64,000 nt of DNA, from positions 22,879,840 through 22,943,839 of the forward strand of contig OW240918.1 in the NCBI GenBank assembly GCA_933207985.1. The letters run 5' to 3'. Below the pieces are notes generated by a model. It was not told the origin of the DNA and did not search any database. It saw only the letters and a program-made list of their open reading frames with translations. Made by a program: the position numbers and the translations under genes. The DNA comes from Pelobates cultripes. Lineage: Eukaryota > Chordata > Amphibia > Anura > Pelobatidae. Every line of letters begins with the position of its first letter. Within the stretch, counting starts at the first letter, position 1. Below are positions 20,994 through 32,039 of the stretch, piece by piece.

Positions 20994-21155
20994 GAAACAA
21001 ACGATTGCCAGCACTCCTGGAATTCCAATATCAAAGTACTTTATTGTCATATCAGTATGTCCTGATGAAAGTCCCGGATTAGGGACTGAAACGTTGACTT
21101 GACAATAAAGCACTTTGATATTGGAAATCTAGGAGTGCTGGCAATCGTTAGTTTC
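20994..21155. mobile_element. Foldback repeat with CCTGATGAAAG...GAAACGTTG core
   Basis: Arms at 20994-21050 and 21099-21155 are inverted copies (GAAACAAACGATTGCCAGCA against TGCTGGCAATCGTTAGTTTC). Between them lie CCTGATGAAAGTCCCGG, GGGACTGAAACGTTGAC and AATAAAG. TA microsatellites lie on both sides. Related cores occur at 36490, 47070 and 55311. Probably a non-autonomous DNA element. Confidence 0.75.
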
Positions 21156-21156
21156 A

Positions 21157-21164
21157 TATATATG

Positions 21165-21211
<47 letters not shown>
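21157..21211. repeat. (TA)n microsatellite
   Basis: ATGTATGTA grading into a pure TA run on the far side of the foldback. Confidence 0.9.
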
Positions 21212-21215
<4 letters not shown>

Positions 21216-22012
21216 CTGGGGGGAAAACTGTTAAGTATAAATTTAAAGCCAGCTGAAATGACATTAAATACAAAGTTTGCAAAGTTGTTATTGTTGCAAC
21301 ATGACTATTTATACTTGTGCCCAAAGAATATTTGCTTACATATCTATTAATATATAGTTAAATCTACAGTTGTTATTTTAGAATACATAATGCATCAATG
21401 AATGTGTACATATTTTACTCTCTGTTGAGATATTAGAGCTGAACATTCTGTAGAGTTGACTTCAAGTTAAGGTCCATGTTCTGTCTAATAACAGCATGAT
21501 GGCCCAAGGCTTCACAACTTTGATGTAGACTCAAGATACGAAAACAGTGGGGTAACAATAACTGTTTTAGAGCAAATGAGAAAGTTTAAATAGGTTAGAA
21601 TAACATACTTTCACACGAACTCTCAATGCAGAGGTTTAGCGATGCATTTCAGGCTATTAAAAAATGTGATCAGAGGCTACAATGTGAACCTTCTTTGGGA
21701 TTTGTTTTAATTAGCTGCATATCTGATCAGGCTCTAAAGTTCATCTGGTGTGCAGTTAGTGGAAGCAGTGGAAGACAAACCATCTTGATTTCATGTGACC
21801 TCCGAGAAAGAATATATTTGACAAGCGCATAGGGAAGAAAGAGTGTTATTATCTACAAGTGAACATTGACTAGAATATTGTATATTAATAATTAAGACTA
21901 AAGATTTGTTCTACAACTATTCAAAACCAAACTCTGTCTATCTGTCTTTTTGTCCTCTTTGTGTCCCTCCATCTAAACATCATCTAATTCTCTATATGTG
22001 TGTATTCCTTCT
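21212..22012. other. AT-rich DNA without recognised features
   Basis: No supported gene or repeat. Confidence 0.5.
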
Positions 22013-22300
22013 CAGGGGCATAATTATGAACCACAGGACCCCAGTGCAAGAACTAAAGAAGGACCTCCCCCTTATCGCCCTCCTTGCTCCACTTTAGCAA
22101 TATAGCTGAGTGGGATGTGTGTGGTGGCTGAGTGTGATTGTGCGATTGTTGGCTAAGTATGATTCTGTGTGGGTCTTGGCTGAGATTGTGAAATCTGTAT
22201 GTGTGGAGTTGGTGGAGTGTAATTGTGTGAATTTGTGTGGCTAGCTGAGTGTGACTGTATGTGAGGTTTGGCTGTGTGTGAGTGTGGAGTGATTGGCCCT
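22013..22300 (+). mobile_element. hAT-like end followed by a TG-rich minisatellite
   Basis: CAGGGGCATAATTATGAACC has the form of a hAT terminus. From about 22107, degenerate units such as GGCTGAGTGTGATTGTG repeat to about 22290. No matching right end or 8-bp duplication was found, so the element is partial. Confidence 0.45.
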
Positions 22301-22454
22301 GCATGGCAGTCCCCCATTCTAACACCAATACACCAGCTTCACTGCCAGCACACTGGTGTCAGTGCATCCCAAATTACCCCAGCATGCGCCTGCTGGGGGA
22401 ATAACACAGTGACAGTGAGCAAGAGGACCGTCTGTCACTCAATCTATGGCATAC

Positions 22455-22738
22455 TCGGTTCACCTATTGTCCTTCCCTGCACCACTTTTTATAGGTACTA
22501 ACCACTGTATACTGGGAACACAGCAGAATATTTGCTGTTTTAGAGATGCTCTCACCAGTTGTCTAGCCATCACTAATTGGCCCTTTTCAAAGCCACTCAG
22601 ATCTTTTCACTTGCCAATTTTTTTGCCTCCAACACATGAAATTTAAGAACTAACTGCTCACTTGCTGACTAATATATCCCACCTCTTGAAAGATGCCATT
22701 GTAATGATATAATCAATGTTATTTACATTACTTGTCAG
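22455..22738 (-). pseudogene. Tc1-like transposase, 5' fragment
   Basis: On the minus strand this matches the start of the Tc1 family seen at 39690-41310, including the terminal region and the coding start, where the initiator ATG is lost. It contains an uninterrupted AAATTTAAGAACT that is the empty counterpart of the MITE target at 40644. It stops at CTTGTCAG, where a hAT-like end begins. Confidence 0.75.
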
Positions 22739-23735
22739 CAGTGGTGTATTTTGAATTTGTGCAGTATGACAACTTGTGCACCACCAATCTAAATTTGCTC
22801 TGCCCCTTCCTGTAAAGGCCACACCTCTTCCTGTTTAAGACCAACACGCGGTTTGACTGACAGACATCCACTGACACACTCACTCACTGGCACATACTCA
22901 GATACATGTACAGTGACATTCATCCACTGACAGACATACTGACAATTCACTAACAGACAAACACATTACCTCACTTTACAGACACACACTGACAGACCCA
23001 TGCACTCACTTATAGATACACACTCACTCACAGACATGTACTGACAGGCACACACCCATTCACTAACAGACACACACTGATTTACAAACAGATGCACACT
23101 CACAGACATACACTGACAGACACATACACTCACTAACAGATACACACATTCACTGACAGACACACACACATTCACTAACAGACACACACTTACAGACACA
23201 CACTCATTTACTGACAGATGCACACTCACAGACATCCACTGACAGACACATGCACTCACTAACAGATACAAACTCACAGACATGCAATGACCGACACATA
23301 CATATTCACTGACAGTCACATACTTCCAGACAGGCACACACATTCACTGACAGAAACACACATAATTACTGACAGACACATGCTGACAGACACACACATT
23401 CAGTGACAAGCACACACACATTCATTCACAGACACACACACATTCCCTGACAGACACAAACATTCACTCACAGACATACACTGACAGACACACACACATT
23501 CACTCACGGACACACATTTACTGACAGACACATGCTGACAGGCACACAAACATTCACTCACAGACATCCTGATACTGACACAGTCACACACATACACTCA
23601 CAGACTATATCAGTGTATATAGTGTGTATGCACAGACATATTAACATACGTACTCACTGACACACATACTGTTTTACAATCACACACTCTCACTGATGAA
23701 CACGCGTTCACACTGACATACACTCACTGACACAA
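22739..23735 (+). mobile_element. hAT-like end with a ~20-bp minisatellite (CACTGACAGACACACA)
   Basis: CAGTGGTGTATTTTGAATTTGTGC at 22739 is shared, in reverse complement, with the element ending at 44016. Both share a following block (GGCCACACCTCTTCCTG). From about 22860 to 23730, units of CACTGACAGACACACACATT and CACTCACAGACATAC repeat many times. Minus ORFs here are translations of the array. The right end is not defined. Confidence 0.65.
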
Positions 23736-24514
23736 GCTCTTGTTGTTTTCTGTTCTATTTAATTAAATCTAAAATGTTTCTATATATTTCTGGGGGTCCC
23801 CAGAATTCATACTCTCTTACAAAGGAAACCTGATTATTTTTAAACAATGGTTTATAGGTATTTATATATTCTATACAGCATGTGTTAAAAGTAAATCTGA
23901 AAGTATTGCTATCTTACAGTTATTATTTGTGAAAAACTGGTTTGTTTTCATGGTTTCTTCACGGCCCATAAGACATTATATGCAGATTAAGCTTCTGTCC
24001 ATCGGAAGCCTATCCAAATGTCTGAGTGCAGAATATGGAAAGGGTTTAATTTGACAATAAAGCCTTATGATGTGTGAATAAACAGTAGTCACTGACATCT
24101 AATAAAAAAGTAAGTGTAAATTTTAATGGCCCACAAATCTAGCAGTGAATCCCTAGTGGTGGATTATTTTCACAAAATGTTATGCATGTGGCCTATATTT
24201 TCTCTATGTAGCAACACGTGATGGGTCAATAGTCTGTAAGCCATTGTCCCAAATGCAATTCTCCTGATGTATAAATGTGTTTGATAATTTTTTTTGCGAT
24301 TCCTGTCAGGAACTGCAGGCAGGAGCCCATATTTGTGGAAATCTGGAGCGGGAGTTAAAAAACCTTGCTCCGTTTTGCAATTTTGCAATCATTTTTGCCA
24401 CTGGGTATTTTGTTTTAGAGGGTATCAGGAAGTCTAAACAGCAATCCAAAGACTGGGGTCTGAGACGCGATAAATGCGTTGGGTACTGAATCACCAGAAA
24501 AGTAAAACAATCAC
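23736..24514. other. Unclassified DNA
   Basis: No supported gene or repeat. Confidence 0.5.
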
Positions 24515-24690
24515 TAAACTCTTAGATTGTAAGATCAGGGGCTATCTAACTAAGTACTGATGTATTGGTGTATATAAGAACTTCAATGGCAGGGCTCACT
24601 TCACGTTCTGTATTGGTCTGTGTATATTGGACTGTATATTGAATATGTTGGCATTTTATAAGTGCCAGTAATAATAAAAATGATAATCCA
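24515..24690 (+). mobile_element. L2-like 3' tail fragment
   Basis: TTAGATTGTAAGATCAGGGG, then GGCATTTTATAAGTGCC and AATAATAAAAATGATAAT, is the usual order of an L2-type 3' UTR end. Confidence 0.6.
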
Positions 24691-25376
24691 AAGTAAGTAA
24701 ACAATCAGGTAAACAATCAGGGTGGTAAAAATCAGCAGGTAGTTAGAAGAATAGAAAATAGCGATGAGAAAAACAGTAATTTATTTTTAAAAAAGGGTTC
24801 AGTACAGGTAAACATCCAAACAAGGTGCTAAGCAGCAGCTAAGCAGCAGATATGGAGTCTCCAGCAAAGGCAGTGAACATACATTCAGAAAGGCAATGAG
24901 CGTGTCAACACCCGAATTTAAATCCCCCAGCCTCGCACCTCAAATACCCATGATCCTTTTTTAGTGTAATTTGGAATTGGCAGTATGTATTTTCAGTAGT
25001 AGTCACAAAAATGTATTTTTATAAGAATAAATGATTCCCCTGTGGCTCAGTGAGCAGAAAAAAAAGGTTAGGTGCTCCAGCTGTTCCTCACAAGTCGATC
25101 GCAAATGGTTATTGTGCGTTTTTGATTTTGGTATTTTTATTTGTCTGAACACCTTAGTCCTGATAATCACATTACATTCATAAATATTGTCCAATGATTA
25201 TGTTTCCAAAAACTGAAGGATTCACCGCTCTGGAAAAAGTCCTTTTCAGAATATGCCCTAGAAATTCTTCTTCAAACTCTAGCCAATCATAGTAAAACAA
25301 AATACAGGAAAACATGAAAACATAACAATGGAGCAGAGTTATGCCTTCACTGTCCCAACGATGACGGATGGGCTGT
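24691..25376. other. Unclassified DNA
   Basis: Only short ORFs; nothing recognised. Confidence 0.5.
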
Positions 25377-25538
25377 CAGCGGTGATGATGACAGTTATGC
25401 TGTCAGTGGTGATGGTGACGGTTATGCTGTCAGTGATGAGGATGACAGTTGTGCTCTCAGTGGTTATGTGGACAGTGATGCTGTCAGTGGTGATGATGAA
25501 AGTAATGCTGTCAGTGGTGATGGTGACGGTTATGCTGT
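25377..25538 (+). repeat. 27-bp minisatellite, six exact-length units
   Basis: Unit CAGTGGTGATGATGACAG plus TTATGCTGT, 27 bases, six copies with scattered substitutions. Because 27 is divisible by three, it stays open as nine-residue repeats (SVVMVTVML), but no gene context supports translation. Confidence 0.9.
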
Positions 25539-25547
25539 CAGTGGTGA

Positions 25548-26055
25548 CAGGGCCGGCGCCACCTGTAAGGCGACCTAGGCAGCCGCCTAGGGCGCAACTT
25601 AGCAGGGGGCGCCGGATCCCTGCACCCTGCGGCTCCTCATGCTGCACCGCCTGAGCGCTTTAGCAAGCCCCAGGCGGCGCGGCATTGCTGTGTGGAGGGC
25701 GGCCAGGTTTGTGACCGGCAGGAGGGAGGCGCAGAGAGCTCCCTCCTGCCGGTCTCTCAATGTAGCGTAGCCGGGCGGCGCGGAACGCGGGACAGGAACC
25801 TCTGTTTCCTGTACCCGGCCGCCGGCGGAATGACAGGAAGTGCTCACTGAGTGAGCACTTCCCTTCAGTCCGCCGGCGGCCGGGTACAGGAAACAGAGGT
25901 TCCTGTCCCGCGTTCCGCGCCGTCCGGCCACGCTACATAGGCAGGAGGGGAGGGGGTAAGGACCATTAGGGGAGGGGAGGTGGGGAGGGAGCAAGGACCA
26001 TTAGGGGTGAGGAGGAGTAAGGACCATTAGGGGAGTGGGGAGGGAGCAAGGACCA
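25548..26055. mobile_element. GC-rich hAT-like foldback and G-rich tandem repeat, cut by the gap
   Basis: CAGGGCCGGCGCCACC is a hAT-type terminus. From about 25760 to 25937 there is a long inverted repeat: TGTAGCGTAGCCGGGCGGCG mirrored by CGCGCCGTCCGGCCACGCTA, with GGGACAGGAACCTCTGTTTC and CCGCCGGCGG inside the arms and a GAAGTGCTCACT/AGTGAGCACTTC centre. A unit of roughly 35 bp containing AAGGACCATTAGGGG then repeats into the N run. Such hairpins and arrays are hard to assemble. Confidence 0.75.
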
Positions 26056-26155
26056 NNNNNNNNNNNNNNNNNNNNNNNNNNNNNNNNNNNNNNNNNNNNN
26101 NNNNNNNNNNNNNNNNNNNNNNNNNNNNNNNNNNNNNNNNNNNNNNNNNNNNNNN
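26056..26155. other. Assembly gap of exactly 100 N
   Basis: A round 100-base run usually marks a gap of unknown size. It starts inside the AAGGACCA minisatellite. Confidence 0.98.
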
Positions 26156-27559
26156 ATTGGTAGTCTCTCTGCATGGAGGTGTTGGTTAGAAAGTCAGTAA
26201 ATTCTAAGAGTTAGAGTTTTAGGAGTAGAATGTTAGTCTCAGATGTTGTCCGAGTTGGAATCCCCAAACTTCCAATTCCTCTCTTTTCTCTTTTGCATAT
26301 CTTGCATCTGCCTCCTCTCCTGTATATCTATCTTCCCTTTGTCTTAACTTTTAAAGGGCCAGACTCTCTGTACGTCATCAGTTGATAACCCAATAGAAGC
26401 ACTAGAGGTGTGGTTATCTTCCAGATCGCAAATTAGTTATTTGGTCTGTAGAGGGCAGTCTTGTCCCGCTAAACATACCTATCCAGGAAAGAGTTAACTT
26501 TTCCTGGTGGCTATTTTGACGTCATTTTGGCCTATCTAGATAGTGGCTATAACTTACGTATCCTTCAAAGATCAAAGGGGTTCTTAAATTTTGTCCAGAC
26601 TTAGCGTCTGCAATTCCTGCCATAATTTCTGATATGACAGATCATGAACTAAGTTTACCCTTTTCCATACAATGGTACCTTATATATATAGACAGTTAAA
26701 TATTAAATTTTTTAATCTTCTCTGTCACAATTGTCTGGGTTTAGATTTGATTATATTCCATTAGCATTTTAGACAGTCTATCCAACCCCCGTTTCTGCTT
26801 ATCACTTGTTTATACTATGCATTCCTTTAGCTCTGGGAAAGTGGTTAGTTTACAGATAGAAATCTTGTGTCTTTTTGTTAACTTGGAAATAACAAAATGG
26901 AGTCTGGTCTGTTCAGAGTGACTCAGAATATACACTTTTAGTTTCTATCATAGCACAAAATGTCTGCCGATATAAATACTCTGACAACCATTTCTATTCC
27001 TTGTACATCATGCTGGCACCTACCGAGGCAACTGGACTTAAATTAAATATTGACTCATGAATGTGTGTCAGAACATCAATGCCATTATACCTTAGGACTA
27101 TACCTCAAATCTGCCTGACCATAATTATCCAGTTTTTCAGGCTGATGAAGAGAGTCCCGACAGTGAGATCTATTTATTGCTGGCAAGCTGCCCTGACAAA
27201 TATGTTTTTTATAATTCCTGGGGTAATAGCAAATCGGGTCCGGCACAAGGTGGTGCAGACCTCTCTCTGTATCACTTAAGTTCCTAGGTTCTACAATAGA
27301 ATGTGCCAGGAGTTATGGAATGACATCACAAGACCAGGTCAAAAAGCTTGTTAGTATGAGTGACAGCTGTCACTTGATAGCTTCATTGTTTGAAAATCCA
27401 CACTGTATTCAACATCAATGATGCTATCTCCAAAAACTTTTACACAGAAACACAAAATCATTACTTCTATGTACCATACTATTCTTGAAGTTCCCCAGAA
27501 TTGTGGCATAGAATTGTCCACCATCAAATGTTTCAGCTCAAAAACTATCTATATATGTA
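26156..27559. other. Unclassified DNA, possibly LTR-like in part
   Basis: Contains AAAATGGAGTC near 26898 and a promoter-like mix of short motifs, but no paired ends, target duplication or coding frame. I make no firm call. Confidence 0.35.
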
Positions 27560-29116
27560 CAGGGAGTGCAGAATTATTAGGCAAATGAGTATTTTGACCA
27601 CATCATCCTCTTTATGCATGTTGTCTTACTCCAAGCTGTATAGGCTCGAAAGCCTACTACCAATTAAGCATATTAGGTGATGTGCATCTCTGTAATGAGA
27701 AGGGGGTGTGGTCTAATGACATCAACACCCTATATCAGGTGTGCATAATTATTAGGCAACTTCCTTTCCTTTGGCAAAATGGGTCAAAAGAAGGACTTGA
27801 CAGGCTCAGAAAAGTCAAAAATAGTGAGATATCTTGCAGGGGGATGCAGCACTCTTAAAATTGCAAAGCTTCTGAAGCGTGATCATCGAACAATCAAGCG
27901 TTTCATTCAAAGTAGTCAACAGGGTCGCAAGAAGCGTGTGGAAAAACCAAGGCGCAAAATAACTGCCCATGAACTGAGAAAAGTCAAGCGTGCAGCTGCC
28001 ACGATGCCACTTGCCACCAGTTTAGCCATATTTCAGAGCTGCAACATCACTGGAGTGCCCAAAAGCACAAGGTGTGCAATACTCAGAGACATGGCCAAGG
28101 TAAGAAGGGCTGAAAGACGACCACCACTGAACAAGACACACAAGCTGAAACGTCAAGACTGGGCCAAGAAATATCTCAAGACTGATTTTTCTAAGGTTTT
28201 ATGGACTGATGAAATGAGAGTGAGTCTTGATGGGCCAGATGGATGGGCCGTGGCTGGATTGGTAAAGGGCAGAGAGCTCCAGTCCGACTCAGACGCCAGC
28301 AAGGTGGAGGTGGAGTACTGGTTTGGGCTGGTATCATCAAATATGAGCTTGTGGGGCCTTTTCGGGTTGAGGATGGAGTCAAGCTCAACTCCCAGTCCTA
28401 CTGCCAGTTCCTGGAAGACACCTTCAAGCAGTGGTACAGGAAGAAGTCTGCATCCTTCAAGAAAAACATGATTTTCATGCAGGACAATGCTCCATCACAC
28501 GCGTCCAAGTACTCCACAGCGTGGCTGGCAAGAAAGGGTATAAAAGAAGAAAATCTAATGACATAGCCTCCTTGTTCACCTGATCTGAACCCATTGAGAA
28601 CCTGTGGTCCATCATCAAATGTGAGATTTACAAGGAGGGAAAACAGTACACCTCTCTGAACAGTGTCTGGGAGGCTGTGGTTGCTGCTGCACACAATGTT
28701 GATGGTGAACAGATCAAAACACTGACAGAATCCATGGATGGCAGGCTTTTGAGTGTCTTTGCAAAGAAAGGTGGCTATATTGGTCACTGATTTGTTTTTG
28801 TTTTGTTTTTGAATGTCAGAAATGTATATTTGTGAATGTTGAGATGTTATATTGGTTTCACTGGTAATAAATAATTGAAATGGGTATATATTTGTTTTTT
28901 GTTAAGTTGCCTAATAATTATGCACAGTAGTAGTCACCTGCACACACAGATATCCCCCTAACATAGCTATAACTAAAAACAAACTAAAAACTACTTCCAA
29001 AAATATTCAGCTTTGATATTAATGAGTTTTTTTGGGTTCATTGAGAACATGGTTGTTGTTCAATAATAAAATTAATCCTCAAAAATACAACTTGCCTAAT
29101 AATTCTGCACTCCCTG
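27560..29116 (+). mobile_element. Tc1/mariner transposon, both ends present
   Basis: 1557 bp with inverted ends CAGGGAGTGCAGAATTATTA and its complement TAATAATTCTGCACTCCCTG, flanked by TA at 27558-27559 and 29117-29118. Subterminal repeats GCATAATTATTAGGCAA (about 27743) and its complement (about 28907) recall the second transposase sites of IR/DR elements. Confidence 0.95.
27779..28790 (+). pseudogene. Tc1/mariner transposase (broken)
   Basis: Starts MGQKKDLTGSEKSKIVR with a helix-turn-helix DNA-binding region (LAGGCSTLKIAKLLKRDHRT). The catalytic domain has D in WTDEMRVSLDGPDGW and D in MQDNAPSHASKYS. Three lesions are visible: a one-base loss near 28250 (frame change into GGGVLVWAGI), a stop TAG at 28564-28566 where Trp is expected, and another single-base loss near 28593 in the [11 protein letters not shown] block. 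The coding region ends with GGYIGH and a stop near 28788. It would cut and paste the element at TA sites if intact. Confidence 0.9.
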
Positions 29117-29533
29117 TATATATATGAATCTATATTTATTTACAATGTGGTGGCCTTGCTGTTGAATAAACCTTTTAACTAATAATAAGTATATAATATA
29201 GAACAAATTTGTAAGCAAGAAAACAATTCTGTAAATTACTTAATTCACCTTGATTATCTTGTTCTAAATTTTGAATGCTTCTTATTCCATGTGATATTTT
29301 TGTAGGAGTTCACGTGTTTATTTTATTGGGATAGTTGAAGTACGTTATAAAATATTATGACACTCTACGAAGTCCCCATCTTGAAGGAAACTATAGTGTC
29401 AAGAATACAAACATGTATTCCTGGCGCTATAGCGCTGAAGTGGCTGTTTAGGTGATCGGCCATTTTTTATGCGTTAAAATGTGATTTTACCCACCTTTTC
29501 TCCCATGCCACGCCGGCCTTGCCTTGCCACTGT

Positions 29534-29634
29534 GCAGCACCGGACTAGGTAGCAACTCTATTGGCAATCTGAGTGTCTACCACTAGAGATGTTACTAGGC
29601 AACAATGTAAAGACTGTATTTTCAATGAAAAGAC
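29534..29634 (+). repeat. 101-bp direct repeat, left copy
   Basis: From GCAGCAC to AAAAGAC. It matches 29989-30089 with seven differences and no length change. Confidence 0.85.
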
Positions 29635-29639
29635 CACAC

Positions 29640-29988
29640 TGTGAAAAACATTGTGATTTCATTATTACTTCTGTTTGACAGAGTATACTATCACCAGGTG
29701 CAGGAAACAGCGATGGGGACATCTTGTGCGCCATCATACGCCAAACCTGCACCTGGGCTGGTGGAAAGAACAAATAGTGTTCTCTGACCCCCTTAATAGT
29801 TTTGTCCAATGTATTCATTCATGGAAGAGTTACATTGACGACATTCTCATTATCTGGACAGGCTCTAGTGAGGACTTCTTCTCAAATGTACAACAATTGA
29901 ATAACAATGAATTAAACCTCAGGTTCACTGCAGAGGTGGGAAATCCTTCTCTTAATTTCCTGGAACTAACACTGACTCCTAGTCCAGA
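29640..29988 (+). pseudogene. Penelope-like element reverse transcriptase fragment
   Basis: MGTSCAPSYA, then after a frame change LHLGWWKEQIVF, SYIDDILIIWTGS (the Y-x-D-D catalytic box) and LNFLELTL, as in Penelope-like RTs. It is only about 115 codons long, starts and ends inside the RT, and lacks the GIY-YIG endonuclease. Confidence 0.8.
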
Positions 29989-30089
29989 GCAGCACTGGAC
30001 TAGGTAGCAACTCTAGTGGCCATCTGAGTGACTACCCCTAGAGATGTTACGAGGCAACAATGTGAAGACTGTATTTTCAATGAAAAGAC
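29989..30089 (+). repeat. 101-bp direct repeat, right copy
   Basis: Same length as the left copy at 29534-29634. The RT fragment lies exactly between the two. Confidence 0.85.
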
Positions 30090-30180
30090 AATGTTTATAA
30101 TGCTAACACCGCAGGGACAGGCTGTAGACACCTGAATCATTAATACTTTGTTCCTATTTAGCCCATTGCAGATACTGTGG

Positions 30181-30529
30181 GTTTATATCCTACCAAGTTA
30201 TTGTAAATACATTAGTTAGCTTTGCATTATTATTTTTATTTCCAATAATCTTACCAGTTTGGAATCCCACATGTTCTCCTGTTGTGGGATTTCCTCTTTT
30301 CCCTATATTGTACATTTTACAGGGTTCAAACCCAGGGTGGATCTGGTACCACCCACACTGACCACTCTGTTCTAAATTCTCAGTGACAGTTCTCCTCCTT
30401 CTGAATCATTACATTTTTGTATCCTGACCATTCGTTTTGTATGAGCAAAGAAAAAAACTTGAATCATTTATGTTGTCACAGAACTTTCGTGTGCACAAGA
30501 ACTCCATGTAAAAATGGCAAAAAAATATG
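30181..30529. other. Unclassified DNA
   Basis: No supported feature. Confidence 0.5.
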
Positions 30530-30537
30530 AAGATTAG

Positions 30538-30936
30538 TAGTGATGTCCCGAACGGTTAGCCGAAGGGTTCGCCACGGATGGCGAACATATGCGCTGTTCG
30601 GTCCGCCCCTTATATCATCATTGAGTAAACTTTGACCCTGTACCTCACAGTCAGCAGACACATTCCAGCCAATCAGCAGCAGACCCTCCCTCCCAGACCC
30701 TCCCACTTCCTGGACAGCTCACTAAGAATGCAGCTTCACAATGAATGTAAAATAGATGCTGTCCAGGAGGTGGGAGGGTCTGCTGCTGATTGGCTGGAAT
30801 GGGTCTGCTGACTGTGAGGTACAGGGTCAAAGTTTACTCAATGATGACATAGGGGGCGGACCGAACAGCGCATATGTTCGCCATCCGTGGCGAACCGTTC
30901 GGTGAACCGTTCGGCGTACCGTTCGGGACATCACTA
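30538..30936. mobile_element. hAT-type foldback MITE (399 bp) with 8-bp target duplication
   Basis: Ends TAGTGATGTCCCGAACGG and CCGTTCGGGACATCACTA are inverted. The complementarity runs inward for over 150 bp per arm (shared blocks GCGAACATATGCGCTGTTCG, TGACCCTGTACCTCACAGTC, CCAATCAGCAGCAGACCCTC). AAGATTAG is duplicated at 30530-30537 and 30937-30944. Eight-base duplications and TAGTGATG-like ends are characteristic of hAT elements. No coding capacity. Confidence 0.92.
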
Positions 30937-30944
30937 AAGATTAG

Positions 30945-32039
30945 TAAGAAATGTGTTATATCCTTGCCACATTTAAATATTCACAAAGATTGGTCTTGTG
31001 TATTTTTAAAAAATCTAATTTTTATGATATTTTTTGTATATTCATAATTATCTAGTATGCAGAAATAAAAATGGTGTTAACACAAAAAACTAAATGGTAA
31101 TGAGGGGAGTCATGAGATCAAGTAAGCTTATAAGATAAAATGCCTTTAAAATAAGTTTAATAGTACATCCCTTCAGTTTGGTACAATGAAACCCTGAGAC
31201 ATGTTGAGCATTCTGGTGAGAAGTGGATACTTTCTTACTACCGGGGTCATAACAGGTCTCGTTCACCAATACATAGCATGTAATAATGCATGGTATTATT
31301 GTATATGTCAAGCCAGTCTTCTGTTTTAGCAGTTCACCGGGTCAGTTTTTCACTTTGGTGGGCTACAAAGACTATATGAGAGAATATTAAGGAATTCACC
31401 CCCGATGTTTGTTTTCCCTGAGGAAGATATGTCTCTCGTCAGTGATCCCCTTCTAAATCTCACATAAAAGCTCTGAACGTCTAAGCTTTAGGAAACATGT
31501 TATGGAATAAAAGTAATAATTCTGTTTTCAGTTGGGAGACCCCAACCACATGTACCTAGCTCATATAGGTCTCCATGTAATATTCTTGGCTAAGCTTGTC
31601 AAATTATTTAATGCTTTTGGATAAACTTTTAAGATTATTTGATGTTATGAACATATGTTAAGTTTGTAAAATGTTAATTTTTTTTATATATCGATATATT
31701 CGTTATATGTGATATATGTATGACTTTTTAATGTTTAGAAAAAAATAACTTAAAACTTTTTTTTTTAATGCTATATCATTTGAAAGGTTTATTTAAAAAA
31801 TATTACATTGAGACCATAATGTTATTGTCATTGTCTTTAATGTGGAGTTTACTTGTCATCAGGTCTTGCTATCAAGTTTTTTGCAACTCTTTACGCACAA
31901 CTATTATACACACTGAATGCATTGTATATTTAGATTATATGTATATAGTACCAACAGGTATAATGTAGAATTTGCAGGTTACATTGTACTAAAGAGTGCT
32001 AGGTATATCAGTATCAATACAGGGGCCAGTACAAACTAT
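30945..32039. other. AT-rich DNA; isolated CCTGAGGAAGAT motif
   Basis: CCTGAGGAAGATATG near 31418 resembles the core of the foldbacks at 21060 and 55311, but no paired arms were found. Nothing else is supported. Confidence 0.4.

Larger units (their letters stand above)
29383..30180. mobile_element. MITE related to 38611, interrupted by a Penelope-like fragment
   Basis: The left part (CTATAGTGTCAAGAATAC...GTATTCCTGGCGCTATAG, about 29393-29446) is the same hairpin type as the element at 38611. The later part (GTTACTAGGCAACAATG, GACTGTATTTTCAATGAAAA, CCGCAGGGACAGG) matches its internal layout. Between two 101-bp direct repeats sits RT-coding DNA. The ends are imprecise. Confidence 0.5.

Noticed and set aside
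20997..21155. Possible tRNA or microRNA hairpin
   Set aside because: The arms are longer and less regular than a pre-miRNA, there is no cloverleaf or A/B box, and related cores sit in other DNA foldbacks.
22966..23597. Cys/Val/Ser-rich minus frames (CVSVSECVCVC type) that look like a secreted repeat protein
   Set aside because: They are translations of the GACAGACACACA minisatellite; the pattern follows the repeat period, with no gene signals.
22860..23730. CRISPR-like regular repeats
   Set aside because: Units are contiguous and degenerate with no unique spacers, and the sequence is vertebrate.
25328..25654. Host gene candidate MEQSYAF...
   Set aside because: Most residues come from the 27-bp minisatellite and the rest from the hAT-like repeat.
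26156..27559. ERV-type LTR suggested by AAAATGGAGTC and enhancer-like motifs
   Set aside because: No TG...CA pair with target duplication and no coding neighbour; left unclassified.
28398..28787. 129-codon minus frame over the Tc1/mariner
   Set aside because: Antisense of the transposase 3' half.
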